DNA of 64,000 nucleotides from Bdellovibrio bacteriovorus. GTDB taxonomy: Bacteria; Bdellovibrionota; Bdellovibrionia; Bdellovibrionales; Bdellovibrionaceae. Position numbers and translations under genes: made by a program. The stretch is taken from NCBI RefSeq assembly GCF_001592755.1, contig NZ_LUKF01000020.1, positions 62,001 through 126,000 of the forward strand, read 5' to 3'. Below the pieces are notes generated by a model that was given only the letters and a program-made list of their open reading frames with translations, did no database searches and was not told where the DNA came from. Below, piece by piece: positions 7,487-17,663 of the stretch (within the stretch, counting starts at the first letter, position 1; the number at the start of each line of letters is the position of its first letter).

Positions 7487-8884
7487 ATGGCTGAAAATAT
7501 GTTTTCAGATCTTTCTAAAGTGATTGATCAGGTCGGAAAAGACAAAGGTATCGACAAACAAGTTGTTATCGATGCAATCACTCAAGGTATGTTGGTAGCT
7601 GCTCGTAAAAAATACGGTACTTACCGTGAAATTGAAGCCGCTTATAATGAAGAAACTGGCGAAGTTGAACTTTTTGAGTTCAAAGAAGTCGTCCCTCGTG
7701 AAAAATACATCGATGAGGAAGTTGAAATTCCTTACGATGAAGCGCAAAAATTGGATCCAAATGTGCAACTGGATGACTCTATCGGTATCAAGCTAGAGGC
7801 TTCAGATTTGGGTCGTATCGCAGCACAAACTGCGAAGCAAATCATCATGCAGAAAGTGCGTGATGCAGAACGCTCTATCATCTTCAATGAATTTGAAGAG
7901 CGTAAAGGTGAAATCGCATCTGGTATCGCTCGTCGCGTGGAAAAAGGCGCTATCGTTGTCGACTTGGGTCGTACGGAAGCTTACATCCCGCCTCGTGAAC
8001 AAATCCCGGGTGAGCAGTACAAACCAGGCGATCGCATCCAAGGTTATTTATCTGAAGTTCGTCAAACAACTCGTGGTCCGCAAATCATCATGTCTCGCGC
8101 GGACGAGCGTTATTTGATGAAACTTTTTGAAATGGAAGTTCCGGAAATCTACGACGGTGTTGTCGAGATCATGGCTGCAGCTCGTGAGCCAGGCCAACGC
8201 GCGAAAATCGCGGTTCGTTCTAAAGACAACTCTGTAGATCCAGTGGGCGCTTGCGTAGGTATGAAAGGTTCTCGTGTACAAAACATCGTACAAGAACTTC
8301 GTGGCGAGAAAATTGATATCGTTCCTTGGGACGAAGATATCACTCGTTTTGCGTGCAACGCTTTGGCTCCTGCGGAAATCTCTCGCGTGTTCCTAGACGA
8401 CGCGAACAGAGAGATGGAGATCGTAGTTCCAGATTCTCAATTGTCTTTGGCTATCGGTAAACGTGGTCAAAACGTTCGCTTGGCAGCGAAATTGACAGGT
8501 TGGAAGTTGGATATCATTTCTGAATCTTCAGCCGCTTCTCGTACTGCGGAATCCATCTTCAACTTGATGTTGATCCCAGGCATGAACGAGACAATGGCAC
8601 AAAACATCTTCCAATCTGGCTTCGGTTCATTCCAAGCTGTTGCAGCGGCGGGTGTTGAAGAATTGATGACAATTCCTGGTTACGACGATCCAGATAAAGC
8701 TGAAAAATTGTCGAAAGAAGCCAAAACTTTGGTTGCGAAATATGAAGCTGAAGGTGTTCCAGTTCCAACAGCTCCAACAGCAGCTAAAGACAATAAATCG
8801 AATGTTTCTGCGAAAGCTCAAGCCGATGCACTTCTAAAACAAGAATTGCAAAAACTTGATGCTCAAGAAGCGGACGAAGAATAA
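7487..8884 (+). CDS. nusA: Transcription termination/antitermination factor NusA
   Basis: 465 residues. NusA binds RNA polymerase and nascent RNA, controlling pausing, termination and antitermination. Domains in order: N-terminal polymerase-binding domain (about 1-125), S1 domain (about 130-200, with KGAIVVDLGRTEAYIP), and two KH domains (about 200-345; 'DPVGACVGMKGSRVQ' and 'LAIGKRGQNVRLA'). A C-terminal helix-hairpin-helix-like region (GMNETMAQNIFQSGF) follows, then an acidic/Ala-rich tail. Only one C-terminal acidic repeat is evident, so it is shorter than the E. coli protein. No ylxR gene follows; a short GC-rich hairpin region lies before infB instead. Confidence 0.97.
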   Translation: MAENMFSDLSKVIDQVGKDKGIDKQVVIDAITQGMLVAARKKYGTYREIEAAYNEETGEVELFEFKEVVPREKYIDEEVEIPYDEAQKLDPNVQLDDSIGIKLEASDLGRIAAQTAKQIIMQKVRDAERSIIFNEFEERKGEIASGIARRVEKGAIVVDLGRTEAYIPPREQIPGEQYKPGDRIQGYLSEVRQTTRGPQIIMSRADERYLMKLFEMEVPEIYDGVVEIMAAAREPGQRAKIAVRSKDNSVDPVGACVGMKGSRVQNIVQELRGEKIDIVPWDEDITRFACNALAPAEISRVFLDDANREMEIVVPDSQLSLAIGKRGQNVRLAAKLTGWKLDIISESSAASRTAESIFNLMLIPGMNETMAQNIFQSGFGSFQAVAAAGVEELMTIPGYDDPDKAEKLSKEAKTLVAKYEAEGVPVPTAPTAAKDNKSNVSAKAQADALLKQELQKLDAQEADEE

Positions 8885-8903
8885 TCCGGCGTTAGTCGGA
8901 AAA

Positions 8904-8942
8904 GCTAAGGCGGCAAGAGCCGCCGAAGTTGAAGCAGTAAGC
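8904..8942 (-). repeat. REP-like GC-rich hairpin, copy A
   Basis: GGCGGC (8909-8914), AAGA, GCCGCC (8919-8924). Read on the minus strand, the hairpin is preceded by CTGCTTCAACTTCGGC. Related arrangements occur at 15849-15885 and 55583-55668. There is no T tract, so it is not a simple terminator. It sits in the nusA-infB gap. Confidence 0.45.
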
Positions 8943-8979
8943 AACATTGAATTGGATTAAAAGAAAACAGGGAGACTGA

Positions 8980-11895
8980 GTGAGTAATCCAAAGGTTTTT
9001 GAATTTGCAAAAGAGATCGGGATGACCCCGCTAGCCCTCATGGATAAAATCCGCGAGTGGAATTTGCCTGTGAAAAGTCACATGGCAGAGCTGGATCCGA
9101 CAGTTCTAGAGCAAATTAAAATTAAACTCTCAGGCGGAGATAAACCGGCTGAAGAGGCTAAACCGAAAAAAGCAGCAACTCGTAAAGCGGCACCGAAAAA
9201 AGCCGTAGCTGCTTCAGAAGGGGAAGCGCCGGCGGCAGCAGCGCCAGCAAAAACCCCTGTTATTCGTCGTAAAAAAGAAGAAGAAGCTCCAAAAGCTAAA
9301 GTCGTCGCGAAAGCAGAAGAGGCTGAAACGGAAGAATCAGCAGCTCCCGCTAAGACAACTCGTGTGGTGGTGAAGAAAACAGCTGCAAAAGCAGAAGCTG
9401 AAGAAGCTCCTGTTGAAGAAGTGGCTCCAGCACCGGTTGTTGAAAAACCAGCTCCAGCGGCAAAAGTCGTAGCAAAAGAGGAAGCTCCCGCTCCTGAGGT
9501 GAAGGCGAAACCTGAACCTGTGGTAGCAAAAGAAACTCCGGCAGCTCCTCCAGCGCCAGAACCGGCGGCTCCAGCTCCAGCAGCCCGTAAAAAAGAGGTT
9601 GTTGTGGGCACAAGTGGCGTATCCAGTTCTTCGACTCCAGCGACGACTGTAAAAAGAAATATTATCGGTCGTATGGACCTTTCCCGCGTGCAGTCACAAG
9701 CTCCGCAGCGCCAACAAGGTGACAGACCACAAGGTGGTTACCAACCTCGTGGCGCCGGTGGTGGCGACCGTCCTCAAGGCGGTGGCGGATACCAACCTCG
9801 TCCGGGCGGTTTCAACCGTCCTTCAGGTGGGGCTCCAACACGCAACATCCGTACTGGTTTCGTGGCAGCAAATCAAACGCCAGAACCAATGCCGGATGTG
9901 AATGACTTTAAGAAAAATGATTTTGATCGCCGTAAAAAAGTAGGCAGCCCTGGCGCTGGAACTTCAACGACGCGTGAAAAAGAAAAAGAGAAGGAAGAAG
10001 AAGTAGCGGTATTCAACGCGGTTGAATTCCGTAAGCGTGAGATGGTCTTCCAGCCTAAGAAGAAAAAAGGCATGTTGGATCGTGAAGCGCAAAAAACTCA
10101 GATCACGACACCTTCCGCTCACAAACGTGTAGTTAAGGTTAACAACACGATGAAGCTAAGTGACCTTGCCATGGAGATGGGCTTGAAAGCTCCTCAATTG
10201 GTGAAGGTTCTTATGCAAAACGGTGTGATGGCGAACATGAACACGGACCTTGATTTCGATACGATCGCTTTGATTGTTCCGGAGTTTGGTTGGGAAGCAC
10301 AAAACGTATTTAAAACCGCCGATGCTGTGGCAGAAGAAACAGCGTTTGGTGATTTGAGTGCGGAAGCAGTGATTCGTCCTCCAGTTGTGACAGTTATGGG
10401 TCACGTCGACCACGGTAAAACATCTTTGTTGGATGCCATTCGCAATGCGGATGTGGCAGCAGGTGAGGCCGGTGGTATCACTCAGCACATTGGTGCTTAC
10501 AGTGTTAAAATCGACGACGGTTCTTTGATCACATTCCTAGATACTCCGGGCCACGAAGCCTTTACGGCCATGCGTGCGCGCGGTGCGAATGCGACAGACA
10601 TCGCGATCATCGTGGTGGCGGCAGACGACGGTATGATGCCTCAAACTCAAGAGGCGATTAACCACGCCAAAGCGGCGGGCGTACCGATGATCGTAGCGGT
10701 GAACAAAATGGATAAGCCAGGTGCAAATCCAGACCGTATTAAACAGCAATTAACTGAGCTTGAAATCGTTCCGGAAGAATGGGGTGGAAACACGATCTTC
10801 TGTGAAGTTTCAGCTTTGAAGAAAACAGGTATCAAAGAACTTCTGGAGCAAGTGAAACTTCTTGCTGAGGTTGCAGAACTTAAAGCCAATCCAAAACGTT
10901 CAGGCACGGGTATCGTGATTGAAGCGAAAATGGAAAAAGGCAAAGGCCCAGTGGCGACTCTTCTTGTTAAAGACGGAACTGTGTCTGTAGGTCAATACAT
11001 CGTAGCGGGTACAATGAAAGGCCGTGTTCGTTCTTTGGTGAACGATCGTGGTGAAAGAATTGAATCCGTAGGACCTGGTTTGCCAGCCGAGGTTTTGGGT
11101 CTTGAAGCGGTTCCAGCTGCCGGCGACAAATTTGACATCGTCAAAGATGAAGCGACAGCGAACGAAGTTTCTACTCTAAGAAAAGAACAGGCTGAAAAAG
11201 CCGCGACGACTCCAGCGTCGAAAATGTCTTTGGAAGATATCTTCGCGAAAGTGAAGTCCGGAGACGTGAAAGAACTTGCGATCGTTCTGAAAGCAGACGT
11301 TCACGGTTCTTTGGAAGCTATCAACGGCATGTTGTCGAAATTGTCGACTCCAGAGGTGAAGGCGAAAGTCATCCACTCTGCAGTGGGTGGTATCAATGAA
11401 GGTGACGTTGTTCTAGCTCACACCGCAAAAGGTATCGTTCTTGGTTTCAACGTACGTCCTGACTTGGGCGCACAAGCCAAAGCGAAACAAATGGGTGTGG
11501 ATATCAGAACTTACTCGATCGTGTACGAATTGATCGACCAAATGAAAGCGGCTATGGCGGGTCTATTGACTCCAGACGTAGTTGAAGAAGTTATGGGTCG
11601 CGTGGAAGTTCGTAATACCTTCAACGTACCTAAAGTGGGCACGATTGCAGGTTGCTTCGTGATCGACGGTAAGATCCAACGTAACAATATGATCCGTCTT
11701 CTTCGTGAAAATAAAATCGTTTACGAAGGTAAGATCGCTTCCCTTAAACGTTTCAAAGACGACGCCAAAGAAGTGGCTCAAGGCTACGAGTGCGGTATCG
11801 GCATTGAAAACTACAACGACGTTAAAGTCGGCGATATGATGGAAGCTTACGTGAAAAAAGAAGTTGCTCGTGAATTGGACGGGAGCTTGCAGTAA
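8980..11895 (+). CDS. infB: Translation initiation factor IF-2
   Basis: 971 residues. IF-2 is the GTPase that brings fMet-tRNA to the 30S initiation complex. It starts at GTG 8980 behind CAGGGAG. Residues 1-55 form the small N-terminal domain, and about 60-330 are low-complexity Ala/Lys/Glu/Pro with an Arg/Gly/Gln-rich part (QGGYQPR), typical of the long IF-2 of delta-like bacteria. The G domain has GHVDHGKTS (474-482), DTPGH (about 521), NKMD (about 577) and SAL (about 611). The C-terminal domains with the fMet-binding C2 region complete it. The Gly/Arg-rich tract may be flexible between strains. Confidence 0.98.
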   Translation: MSNPKVFEFAKEIGMTPLALMDKIREWNLPVKSHMAELDPTVLEQIKIKLSGGDKPAEEAKPKKAATRKAAPKKAVAASEGEAPAAAAPAKTPVIRRKKEEEAPKAKVVAKAEEAETEESAAPAKTTRVVVKKTAAKAEAEEAPVEEVAPAPVVEKPAPAAKVVAKEEAPAPEVKAKPEPVVAKETPAAPPAPEPAAPAPAARKKEVVVGTSGVSSSSTPATTVKRNIIGRMDLSRVQSQAPQRQQGDRPQGGYQPRGAGGGDRPQGGGGYQPRPGGFNRPSGGAPTRNIRTGFVAANQTPEPMPDVNDFKKNDFDRRKKVGSPGAGTSTTREKEKEKEEEVAVFNAVEFRKREMVFQPKKKKGMLDREAQKTQITTPSAHKRVVKVNNTMKLSDLAMEMGLKAPQLVKVLMQNGVMANMNTDLDFDTIALIVPEFGWEAQNVFKTADAVAEETAFGDLSAEAVIRPPVVTVMGHVDHGKTSLLDAIRNADVAAGEAGGITQHIGAYSVKIDDGSLITFLDTPGHEAFTAMRARGANATDIAIIVVAADDGMMPQTQEAINHAKAAGVPMIVAVNKMDKPGANPDRIKQQLTELEIVPEEWGGNTIFCEVSALKKTGIKELLEQVKLLAEVAELKANPKRSGTGIVIEAKMEKGKGPVATLLVKDGTVSVGQYIVAGTMKGRVRSLVNDRGERIESVGPGLPAEVLGLEAVPAAGDKFDIVKDEATANEVSTLRKEQAEKAATTPASKMSLEDIFAKVKSGDVKELAIVLKADVHGSLEAINGMLSKLSTPEVKAKVIHSAVGGINEGDVVLAHTAKGIVLGFNVRPDLGAQAKAKQMGVDIRTYSIVYELIDQMKAAMAGLLTPDVVEEVMGRVEVRNTFNVPKVGTIAGCFVIDGKIQRNNMIRLLRENKIVYEGKIASLKRFKDDAKEVAQGYECGIGIENYNDVKVGDMMEAYVKKEVARELDGSLQ

Positions 11896-12296
11896 TGAAG
11901 AACATGGGTGATGGGCGCCGAGTCGCTCGCGTAGAACGAGAAATTCAAGCTACTATCGCTCAGTTTTTGCTTCGCGGTTTTAAATCACCGTTACCAGGTT
12001 TGGTGACGGTGGCTTCCGTAAAGATGCCGGCCGACCTTCGCGCAGCGAAAGTGTATATCAGTGTATTAGGTTCCGACGCTCAGAAGACTGAGGCGTTGGA
12101 ACTTCTTCAAGAAAGAGCTTTTGAGATTCAAAACTTTATCGGTAAAGAACTCAAAATGCGCTATTGCCCGAAGCTGACTTTCTATGCGGATCACGCAACA
12201 GATCAGGTTTTGAAGGTGGAAAAAATCCTTCATGAGCTTGAACTGGAAAGAAAAGCTAAAGGCGAAACTTCCGACGACGAATCTGATGACGAATAA
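11895..12296 (+). CDS. rbfA: Ribosome-binding factor A
   Basis: 133 residues with a KH-like fold; RbfA acts on helix 1 of 16S rRNA in 30S maturation. 'RRVARVEREIQATIAQFLLRG', 'VTVASVKMPADLRAAKVYISV' and the C-terminal 'LTFYADHATDQVLKVEKIL' are family signatures. It is translationally coupled: the ATG at 11895 overlaps the infB stop codon by one base (TAATG). The acidic tail (SDDESDDE) overlaps the start of truB. Confidence 0.96.
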   Translation: MKNMGDGRRVARVEREIQATIAQFLLRGFKSPLPGLVTVASVKMPADLRAAKVYISVLGSDAQKTEALELLQERAFEIQNFIGKELKMRYCPKLTFYADHATDQVLKVEKILHELELERKAKGETSDDESDDE

Positions 12297-13218
12297 TCCA
12301 ACAATTTTTAATGGTCTCTTGTTGGTTGATAAACCTTCAGGGATTTCCAGCCATGATGTCGTGGCAAGGCTTCGACGTATTCTAAAAACCAAAGCCGTAG
12401 GTCATTCAGGAACTTTGGATCCGATGGCTTCAGGTTTGATGGTGTGCCTTGTAAATGAAGGTACAAAACTCAGCCAATATATTCTTGAAGGTGATAAGGG
12501 TTACCGCGTGCGCGCCCAACTCGGTGTGCGTACAGACACTTTAGATACGACGGGTGAGGTTTTAGAAAAAGTCTCTGTCGAATTTCCTAAAGAGCGTATC
12601 TTGGCTGAAGCTTTCAAGCTTCAAGGCGAGATGGAGCTTGAAGTTCCCATTTACTCGGCGATCAAAGTTCAGGGTAAAAAACTTTACGAATACGCTCGCC
12701 AAGGTCAGGAAGAACAAGTCGTCATCCCTAAAAAAATGATGAACTTCTGGGATGTGGAAGCGGTTGAAATCGGTCCCGATTGGGCCGAGTTTGACATCAA
12801 ATGCAGCAAAGGCAGTTACATCCGCACCTGGGTCGACCTTTTAGGGAAGGCTTTGGGGTGTGGAGCGGCGATGAGTTCTTTGCGCAGAACTTGGTCGGCC
12901 CCTTATCATTTACCTCAGGCACAAACCTTAGAACAGATTGAGCAGGCTTATACGGGAGCCCCTCCTTGGGGAACGGCTTTTGTGGGGATGGAGCACGCCT
13001 TGCCTCAGATCAAACGTATTCGTATTAAAGGGCAGGACAAAGTCCTTTTGGGGAACGGGCAGATCAGCCATGACTTGCGCTCCCAATTGATCACCGTCTT
13101 TCGCCCTTCTGAGGACCAATATGTCCAAGTTTTAGCTCAAGATACCGGGCATTTATTGGCTCTGGTGGGGCTTGAAGAGGGGCGCGGTTTTGTCCTAAAA
13201 AGGGTCTTTAAATATTAG
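12286..13218 (+). CDS. truB: tRNA pseudouridine-55 synthase
   Basis: About 310 residues. TruB isomerises U55 in the T loop of tRNAs. The N terminus 'GLLLVDKPSGISSHDVV' and 'GHSGTLDPMASGLMV' identify it; the catalytic Asp is Asp45 in GTLDP. 'YSAIKVQGKKLYEYAR' and 'GSYIRTWVDLLG' are further family motifs. I place the start at ATG 12286, which overlaps rbfA by 11 bases; the longer frame from 12232 would only add residues translated from rbfA's coding sequence. Confidence 0.96.
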   Translation: MTNNPTIFNGLLLVDKPSGISSHDVVARLRRILKTKAVGHSGTLDPMASGLMVCLVNEGTKLSQYILEGDKGYRVRAQLGVRTDTLDTTGEVLEKVSVEFPKERILAEAFKLQGEMELEVPIYSAIKVQGKKLYEYARQGQEEQVVIPKKMMNFWDVEAVEIGPDWAEFDIKCSKGSYIRTWVDLLGKALGCGAAMSSLRRTWSAPYHLPQAQTLEQIEQAYTGAPPWGTAFVGMEHALPQIKRIRIKGQDKVLLGNGQISHDLRSQLITVFRPSEDQYVQVLAQDTGHLLALVGLEEGRGFVLKRVFKY

Positions 13219-13236
13219 GCCTGTGTCCTCTTTGCC

Positions 13237-13265
13237 TTGACCGGGGTGGGGATGCGGGGTAGAAC
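13237..13265 (+). promoter_or_regulatory. Candidate promoter of rpsO
   Basis: TTGACC (13237-13242, 5/6 to consensus) and TAGAAC (13260-13265, 4/6) are separated by exactly 17 bases, upstream of a leader of about 90 bases that could hold the S15 autoregulatory structure known in other bacteria. Prediction only. Confidence 0.45.
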
Positions 13266-13363
13266 CTTAAAACTTATAAACAACACTCTACAGATCGACA
13301 GCCATGACGACTGCGGGGTTTGTTTGAAAACTAAGCAATTTTTAAAAAGAACAGGAGACTTTA

Positions 13364-13633
13364 ATGGCAGTCACTAAAGATACAAAAAACCAAATCGTTA
13401 AGAAATTCCAAACGAAAGATCTAGATACTGGATCTCCAGAAGTGCAAGTGGCGCTTTTGACAGCGAAAATCAATGATTTGACTGTGCACTTCAGCACTCA
13501 CAAAAAAGATCATCACGGCCGTCGCGGTCTTGTGACTTTGGTTAACAAAAGAAGAAAACTTTTGGACTACCTACATCGTAAAGATGTGAAACGTTACCAA
13601 GACCTTATCAAGGCTCTTGATATCCGTAAGTAA
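13364..13633 (+). CDS. rpsO: 30S ribosomal protein S15
   Basis: 89 residues, the normal length. S15 binds the central domain of 16S rRNA early in 30S assembly. Typical motifs are '[16 protein letters not shown]' and '[22 protein letters not shown]'. Start ATG 13364 follows CAGGAG. In many bacteria S15 represses its own translation through its mRNA leader; the long leader here permits but does not show this. The rpsO-pnp order is the usual one. Confidence 0.98.
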   Translation: MAVTKDTKNQIVKKFQTKDLDTGSPEVQVALLTAKINDLTVHFSTHKKDHHGRRGLVTLVNKRRKLLDYLHRKDVKRYQDLIKALDIRK

Positions 13634-13645
13634 TCTGACATTCCT

Positions 13646-13676
13646 GAAGGGGCGAAGAGCCCCTTCAATCTTTTCC
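13646..13676 (+). terminator. rpsO-pnp intergenic hairpin, probable terminator
   Basis: GAAGGGGC (13646-13653), GAAGA loop, GCCCCTTC (13659-13666), then AATCTTTT. The T tract is weak, so part of the transcription probably reads into pnp. The analogous E. coli site combines a leaky terminator with an RNase processing site. Confidence 0.7.
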
Positions 13677-13737
13677 TCGACAGGAAATTCTCGTACACTC
13701 AGAGCATAAGGCTCTGGCATCAATTCAAGGAGATTTA

Positions 13738-15831
13738 ATGAAAACGACTGTAACTACATCGGTGGGCGGAAAACAAATCACCATCGAAACAGGCCGTTTG
13801 GCAAAACAAGCAGATGGATCTGTTCTAGTCTCTTGCGGTAACAACATGGTTCTTGTTACGGCAGTATCTAGCAAAAAAGCCTCTGAACTAGATTTCTTCC
13901 CACTGACTGTGGAATATATCGAAAAATTCTACGCTACCGGTAAAATCCCAGGTGGCTACTTCAAACGCGAAGGTAAACCAACGACAGACGCTGTTCTGAT
14001 CGCGCGTTTGATCGACCGTCCGATCCGCCCTGTATTCCCAGAAGGATACAGAAACGAAACTCAAGTTGTGGCGACGGTTCTTTCTGCAGACGGTGCATTC
14101 CCTCTTGAGATTCTTTCAAGCTTGGGTGCTTCTGCAGCTCTTCATCTTTCAGACATTCCATTCAACGGTCCAACAGCGGCGATTCAAGTAGGTCGCGTTG
14201 ATGGTCAATTCGTGGCGAATCCAACTCCTCAACAAATGGAAAAATCCGACATGGATATCATCGTTGCGGGAACTCGCAATGGTTTGTTGATGGTTGAAGG
14301 TGAAACAAAATTCATCTCTGAAGCAGACGTTTTGGCGGCTTTGAAATTCGGTCACCAATCCATGATGCCACTTTTGAATGCGCAAGACGAATTGCGTGAA
14401 AAGTTTGGTTCTGCGACAAAACGTTCTTTCACTCCAGCGACTATCGACGCTGATTTCAAAGGACAAGTAGAGTCTTTCTTGAAACCAAAAATCGCTGCGG
14501 CTCTTGGTATCAAAATTAAGCAAGACCGTTATGCAGCAGCTTCGGCGGCGCAAGCTGAAGCAGAGGCGATGTTCCTAGCTTCTATCACTGACAAAGATCT
14601 TGCTAAACAACGCAAGAAAGAAATCGGCGCGATCGTTGAAGAGCTTAAATACAATGAAGCTCGTTCTATGATCCTAGACCGCAAAGTTCGTATCGATGGT
14701 CGTGACGTGAAAACGGTTCGCTCTATCGCGAATGAAGTGGGTCTTCTTCCTCGTGCGCACGGTTCTGGTTTGTTCACTCGTGGCGAAACTCAATGTTTGG
14801 GCACAGTGACTTTGGGAACAGGTGATGACGAGCAAATGGTGGACGCGCTTTTGGGAACTCAAAAACGCAAATTCATGCTTCACTACAACTTCCCTCCATA
14901 CTCTGTAGGTGAAGTCGGTCGCTTCGGTGGTCAAGGTCGTCGTGAAATCGGTCACGGTAACTTGGCAGAGCGCGCTTTGAAAGCCGTTCTTCCTGATCAC
15001 GAAAAATTCCCATACACAATCCGTATCGTTTCTGAAGTTCTAGAGTCTAACGGTTCTTCTTCAATGGGTTCTGTTTGTGCGGGAACTTTGGCGATGCTTG
15101 ATGCCGGTGTACCTATCAAAGGGAACGTTGCCGGTGTAGCGATGGGTCTTATTAAAGAAGGCGATCGCGTAGCCGTTCTTACTGACATCTTGGGTGATGA
15201 AGATCACTTGGGTGACATGGACTTCAAAGTAGCGGGTACTCCAACAGGTATCACAGCTCTTCAAATGGATATCAAAATTGACTCTGTTTCTTTCGACGTG
15301 ATGGAACAGGCTTTGGCTCAAGCTAAAGAAGGTCGCTCGCACATCTTGAACGAGATGGAAAAAGTGATCAAAGTAGCTCGTGGTCAAATCTCTGAATTTG
15401 CTCCTCGTATCGAAACAATCAAAATTAAACCAGATAAGATCCGTGAAGTGATCGGTTCTGGTGGTAAAGTAATCCGTGGTATCACGGAAGCTACGGGCGT
15501 TAAGATTGAAATCGAAGACGACGGTACAATCCACATTGCCTCTGCAGATCCTGAAGCAACTAAAAAGGCGATCGCTATGATCAACGACATCGTTGCTGAA
15601 GCTGAAGTAGGTAAGACTTATAAAGGTCGCGTTGTGAAGATTGCTGAATTCGGTGCTTTCGTTGAAATCTTGCCGAACACTCAAGGTCTATTGCACATCT
15701 CTGAAATCGCTAACGAACGTGTACGCGCAGTGACTGACGTACTTAAAGAAGGCGAAATGATTGATGTTAAAGTTCTTGAAGTGGACCGTGCAGGCCGTAT
15801 CAAGCTTTCTCGTAAGGCTCTTCTTCAATAG
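13738..15831 (+). CDS. pnp: Polyribonucleotide nucleotidyltransferase (PNPase)
   Basis: 697 residues. PNPase degrades RNA phosphorolytically from the 3' end, and can add tails, as a trimeric ring. Domain order: RNase PH-like core 1 (about 1-210), helical linker (about 240-320), RNase PH core 2 (about 320-540, with SSSMGSVCAGTLAMLDAGVP containing the catalytic region), KH domain (about 550-610, 'IREVIGSGGKVIRGI') and S1 domain (about 618-690, 'GRVVKIAEFGAFVEILP'). The start ATG 13738 follows AAGGAG. The length and all domains are standard. Confidence 0.98.
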   Translation: MKTTVTTSVGGKQITIETGRLAKQADGSVLVSCGNNMVLVTAVSSKKASELDFFPLTVEYIEKFYATGKIPGGYFKREGKPTTDAVLIARLIDRPIRPVFPEGYRNETQVVATVLSADGAFPLEILSSLGASAALHLSDIPFNGPTAAIQVGRVDGQFVANPTPQQMEKSDMDIIVAGTRNGLLMVEGETKFISEADVLAALKFGHQSMMPLLNAQDELREKFGSATKRSFTPATIDADFKGQVESFLKPKIAAALGIKIKQDRYAAASAAQAEAEAMFLASITDKDLAKQRKKEIGAIVEELKYNEARSMILDRKVRIDGRDVKTVRSIANEVGLLPRAHGSGLFTRGETQCLGTVTLGTGDDEQMVDALLGTQKRKFMLHYNFPPYSVGEVGRFGGQGRREIGHGNLAERALKAVLPDHEKFPYTIRIVSEVLESNGSSSMGSVCAGTLAMLDAGVPIKGNVAGVAMGLIKEGDRVAVLTDILGDEDHLGDMDFKVAGTPTGITALQMDIKIDSVSFDVMEQALAQAKEGRSHILNEMEKVIKVARGQISEFAPRIETIKIKPDKIREVIGSGGKVIRGITEATGVKIEIEDDGTIHIASADPEATKKAIAMINDIVAEAEVGKTYKGRVVKIAEFGAFVEILPNTQGLLHISEIANERVRAVTDVLKEGEMIDVKVLEVDRAGRIKLSRKALLQ

Positions 15832-15848
15832 CCGCGGACGCTGGCAGA

Positions 15849-15885
15849 GCGAGGCGGCCTAGGGGCCGCCGTGCTGAAACAGCAT
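15849..15885 (-). repeat. REP-like GC-rich hairpin, copy B
   Basis: GGCGGCC (15853-15859), TAGG, GGCCGCC (15864-15870), flanked by a small GCTG-AAA-CAGC stem. Read on the minus strand it begins ATGCTGTTTCAGCACGGCGG, comparable to copies A and C. It lies in the pnp-M16 gap and has no T tract. Confidence 0.45.
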
Positions 15886-15901
15886 CTTTAAAAGAGAATC
15901 A

Positions 15902-17173
15902 ATGACAAATACTAAGTTCAAAAAATCTGAACTTTCTAACGGGATCCGAGTGGTGAGCGAGCTTCATCCAGGGTCCCGTGCCGTTTCTATCAGTATCTGG
16001 GTTTTGACTGGCACTCGGGATGAGTCGCCAGAGAATGCGGGCATCTCGCATCTTCTTGAGCACTTGGTGTTTAAGGGAACTAAAACTCGTTCTGCCTATC
16101 AAATCGCAAAATCTTTAGAAGCTTTGGGTGGGGATTTAAATGCCTACACGACACGTGAATACACGTGTTACCACGCTTTGGTTCTAAAAGATCACTGGGA
16201 AAAGGCCTTGGATGTTTTGTCGGATCTGGTGTCCAACATGCATCTGAACAAGAAAGAATTCGACCTGGAAAAAGGCGTGATCTTGCAAGAAATCGCCATG
16301 TCCGAAGACAGCCATGAAGAAATCATTTATGACGTCTTCTATGAACAAGTGTACGGAAAAAATCCGTTAGCTCGTCCTATCTTGGGAACTCCAAAGTCTA
16401 TCGCCATGATGAAACAAAATCAGGTGATGGATTATTATAAGAAAAACTACACCGGAAAAAACATCATCGTCAGTGCGGCCGGTTGCTTGGATCACGACGA
16501 GTTGATGGTCGGTATTGAAAAGCGCTTGGGAAAGAAAAAGCAGTCCGTGCTTAAGAATTCTCGTAAGTTCCCACGCTGGTTGAAACGTCGTCACGTCGTT
16601 GAAAAACAAGCCGAGCAAGTACACATGCTGATGGGATTTCCGACAGCAAGTTTTAAAGACAAACGTCGTTTTGAAGCTGTGATTGCGAACACACTTTTGG
16701 GTGGAGGTATGACTTCCAAACTTTATCAAAGTGTGCGTGAAAAAAGAGGCTTGGTTTATACAATTCACTCCAGTCTAAATACACATATCGATTCAGGAAT
16801 GCTCACGATTTATGCGGGAACAGAAACGAAGAACGTCAAAAAAGTGGGCGATCTTATTTCTAAAGAACTGCAGAAGATTCGTAAGCAAGGTGTGTCTAAG
16901 GCCGATGTGGAGATGTTTAAGACTCAAGTTATTGGCAGCATTTTATTGAGTTCTGATGATATCGAAAATCGTATGACGTCTTTGGCGGTGAATGAAATCG
17001 TCTTTGGCAGCTTCCGTTCAGTTGAATCCGTGATTGAGGAAATCAAAGCGGTGACGGTCGACTCGGTGAATGATTATATTCGCGAAGAGCTTGATTTAAA
17101 CGCTGCATCCGGGGTTTTATTAGGACCGGGCGTAACCGAGCTGAAAACTTGGTTTGAAGAACTGACTCTGTAA
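15902..17173 (+). CDS. M16-family zinc metallopeptidase
   Basis: 423 residues, the size of the bacterial processing-peptidase (PqqL/YmxG-like) branch. The inverted zinc motif HLLEH (His50, Glu53, His54) is present, with the third ligand expected in 'EKGVILQEI' about 75 residues later. The C-terminal half carries the typical 'R-x-x-x-Y' type arginine/tyrosine region in 'SVREKRGLVYTIHS'. Such proteins often lie next to pnp and dut, as here. The substrate is unknown. It ends 18 bases before dut and is probably co-transcribed with it. Confidence 0.93.
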   Translation: MTNTKFKKSELSNGIRVVSELHPGSRAVSISIWVLTGTRDESPENAGISHLLEHLVFKGTKTRSAYQIAKSLEALGGDLNAYTTREYTCYHALVLKDHWEKALDVLSDLVSNMHLNKKEFDLEKGVILQEIAMSEDSHEEIIYDVFYEQVYGKNPLARPILGTPKSIAMMKQNQVMDYYKKNYTGKNIIVSAAGCLDHDELMVGIEKRLGKKKQSVLKNSRKFPRWLKRRHVVEKQAEQVHMLMGFPTASFKDKRRFEAVIANTLLGGGMTSKLYQSVREKRGLVYTIHSSLNTHIDSGMLTIYAGTETKNVKKVGDLISKELQKIRKQGVSKADVEMFKTQVIGSILLSSDDIENRMTSLAVNEIVFGSFRSVESVIEEIKAVTVDSVNDYIREELDLNAASGVLLGPGVTELKTWFEELTL

Positions 17174-17191
17174 TTGGAAAAGGATTTATAA

Positions 17192-17641
17192 ATGCAAAAG
17201 CTCACAGTCAAAGTAAAGAAACTTGAAAACTTCCACGGTGAACTTCCGCAATATCAATCTTTGGGTGCCAGTGGTTTTGATGTTCGCGCGCAACTTGCGG
17301 GTCCGGTGATTTTAAATCCGGGCGAAAGAGCATTGATTCCAACAGGTTTGTCTTTTGAAATTCCACTGGGTTATGAAATCCAAGCTCGTCCACGCAGTGG
17401 ATGGGCGGCAAAAAGTGGTTTGACGGTTTTGAATACGCCGGGAACTATCGATGCGGATTATCGTGGTGAAGTAAAAATCATCGTGATTAATTTGGGCAAT
17501 GAAGCTGTGACAATCAGCGATCAAGAGCGCTGTGCTCAATTGGTGATTGCTCCAGTTCTGCAGGCGCAATTCCAAGTTGTTGATGAATTGGGAACTACCG
17601 AGCGTGGTGCTGGTGGTTTCGGTTCTACGGGACGCGCTTAG
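17192..17641 (+). CDS. dut: Deoxyuridine 5'-triphosphate nucleotidohydrolase (dUTPase)
   Basis: 149 residues, the normal trimeric dUTPase length. It hydrolyses dUTP to dUMP and pyrophosphate, keeping uracil out of DNA. All five motifs are visible: 'ASGFDVRA' (1), 'PTGLSFEIP' (2 region), 'RPRSGWAAKSGL' (3), 'GTIDADYRGEVKI' (containing the catalytic Asp) and the C-terminal P-loop-like 'ERGAGGFGSTGR' (5). It starts 18 bases after the M16 gene, and its stop lies 22 bases before tRNA-Ala, so the tRNA may be read from the same transcript. Confidence 0.97.
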   Translation: MQKLTVKVKKLENFHGELPQYQSLGASGFDVRAQLAGPVILNPGERALIPTGLSFEIPLGYEIQARPRSGWAAKSGLTVLNTPGTIDADYRGEVKIIVINLGNEAVTISDQERCAQLVIAPVLQAQFQVVDELGTTERGAGGFGSTGRA

Positions 17642-17663
17642 TTTTTTCTTTTAGTTTTTTAGT

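Noticed and set aside
9078-9611. Antisense frame opposite the IF-2 low-complexity region
   Set aside because: Ala/Gly/Ser/Thr-only composition mirrors the repetitive Lys/Ala/Glu/Pro codons of infB.
15061-15684. Long antisense frame inside pnp (207 codons), and similar ones in infB and nusA
   Set aside because: Composition-driven shadows of highly expressed genes; residue content is Asp/Phe/Thr-skewed and no ribosome-binding site is present.
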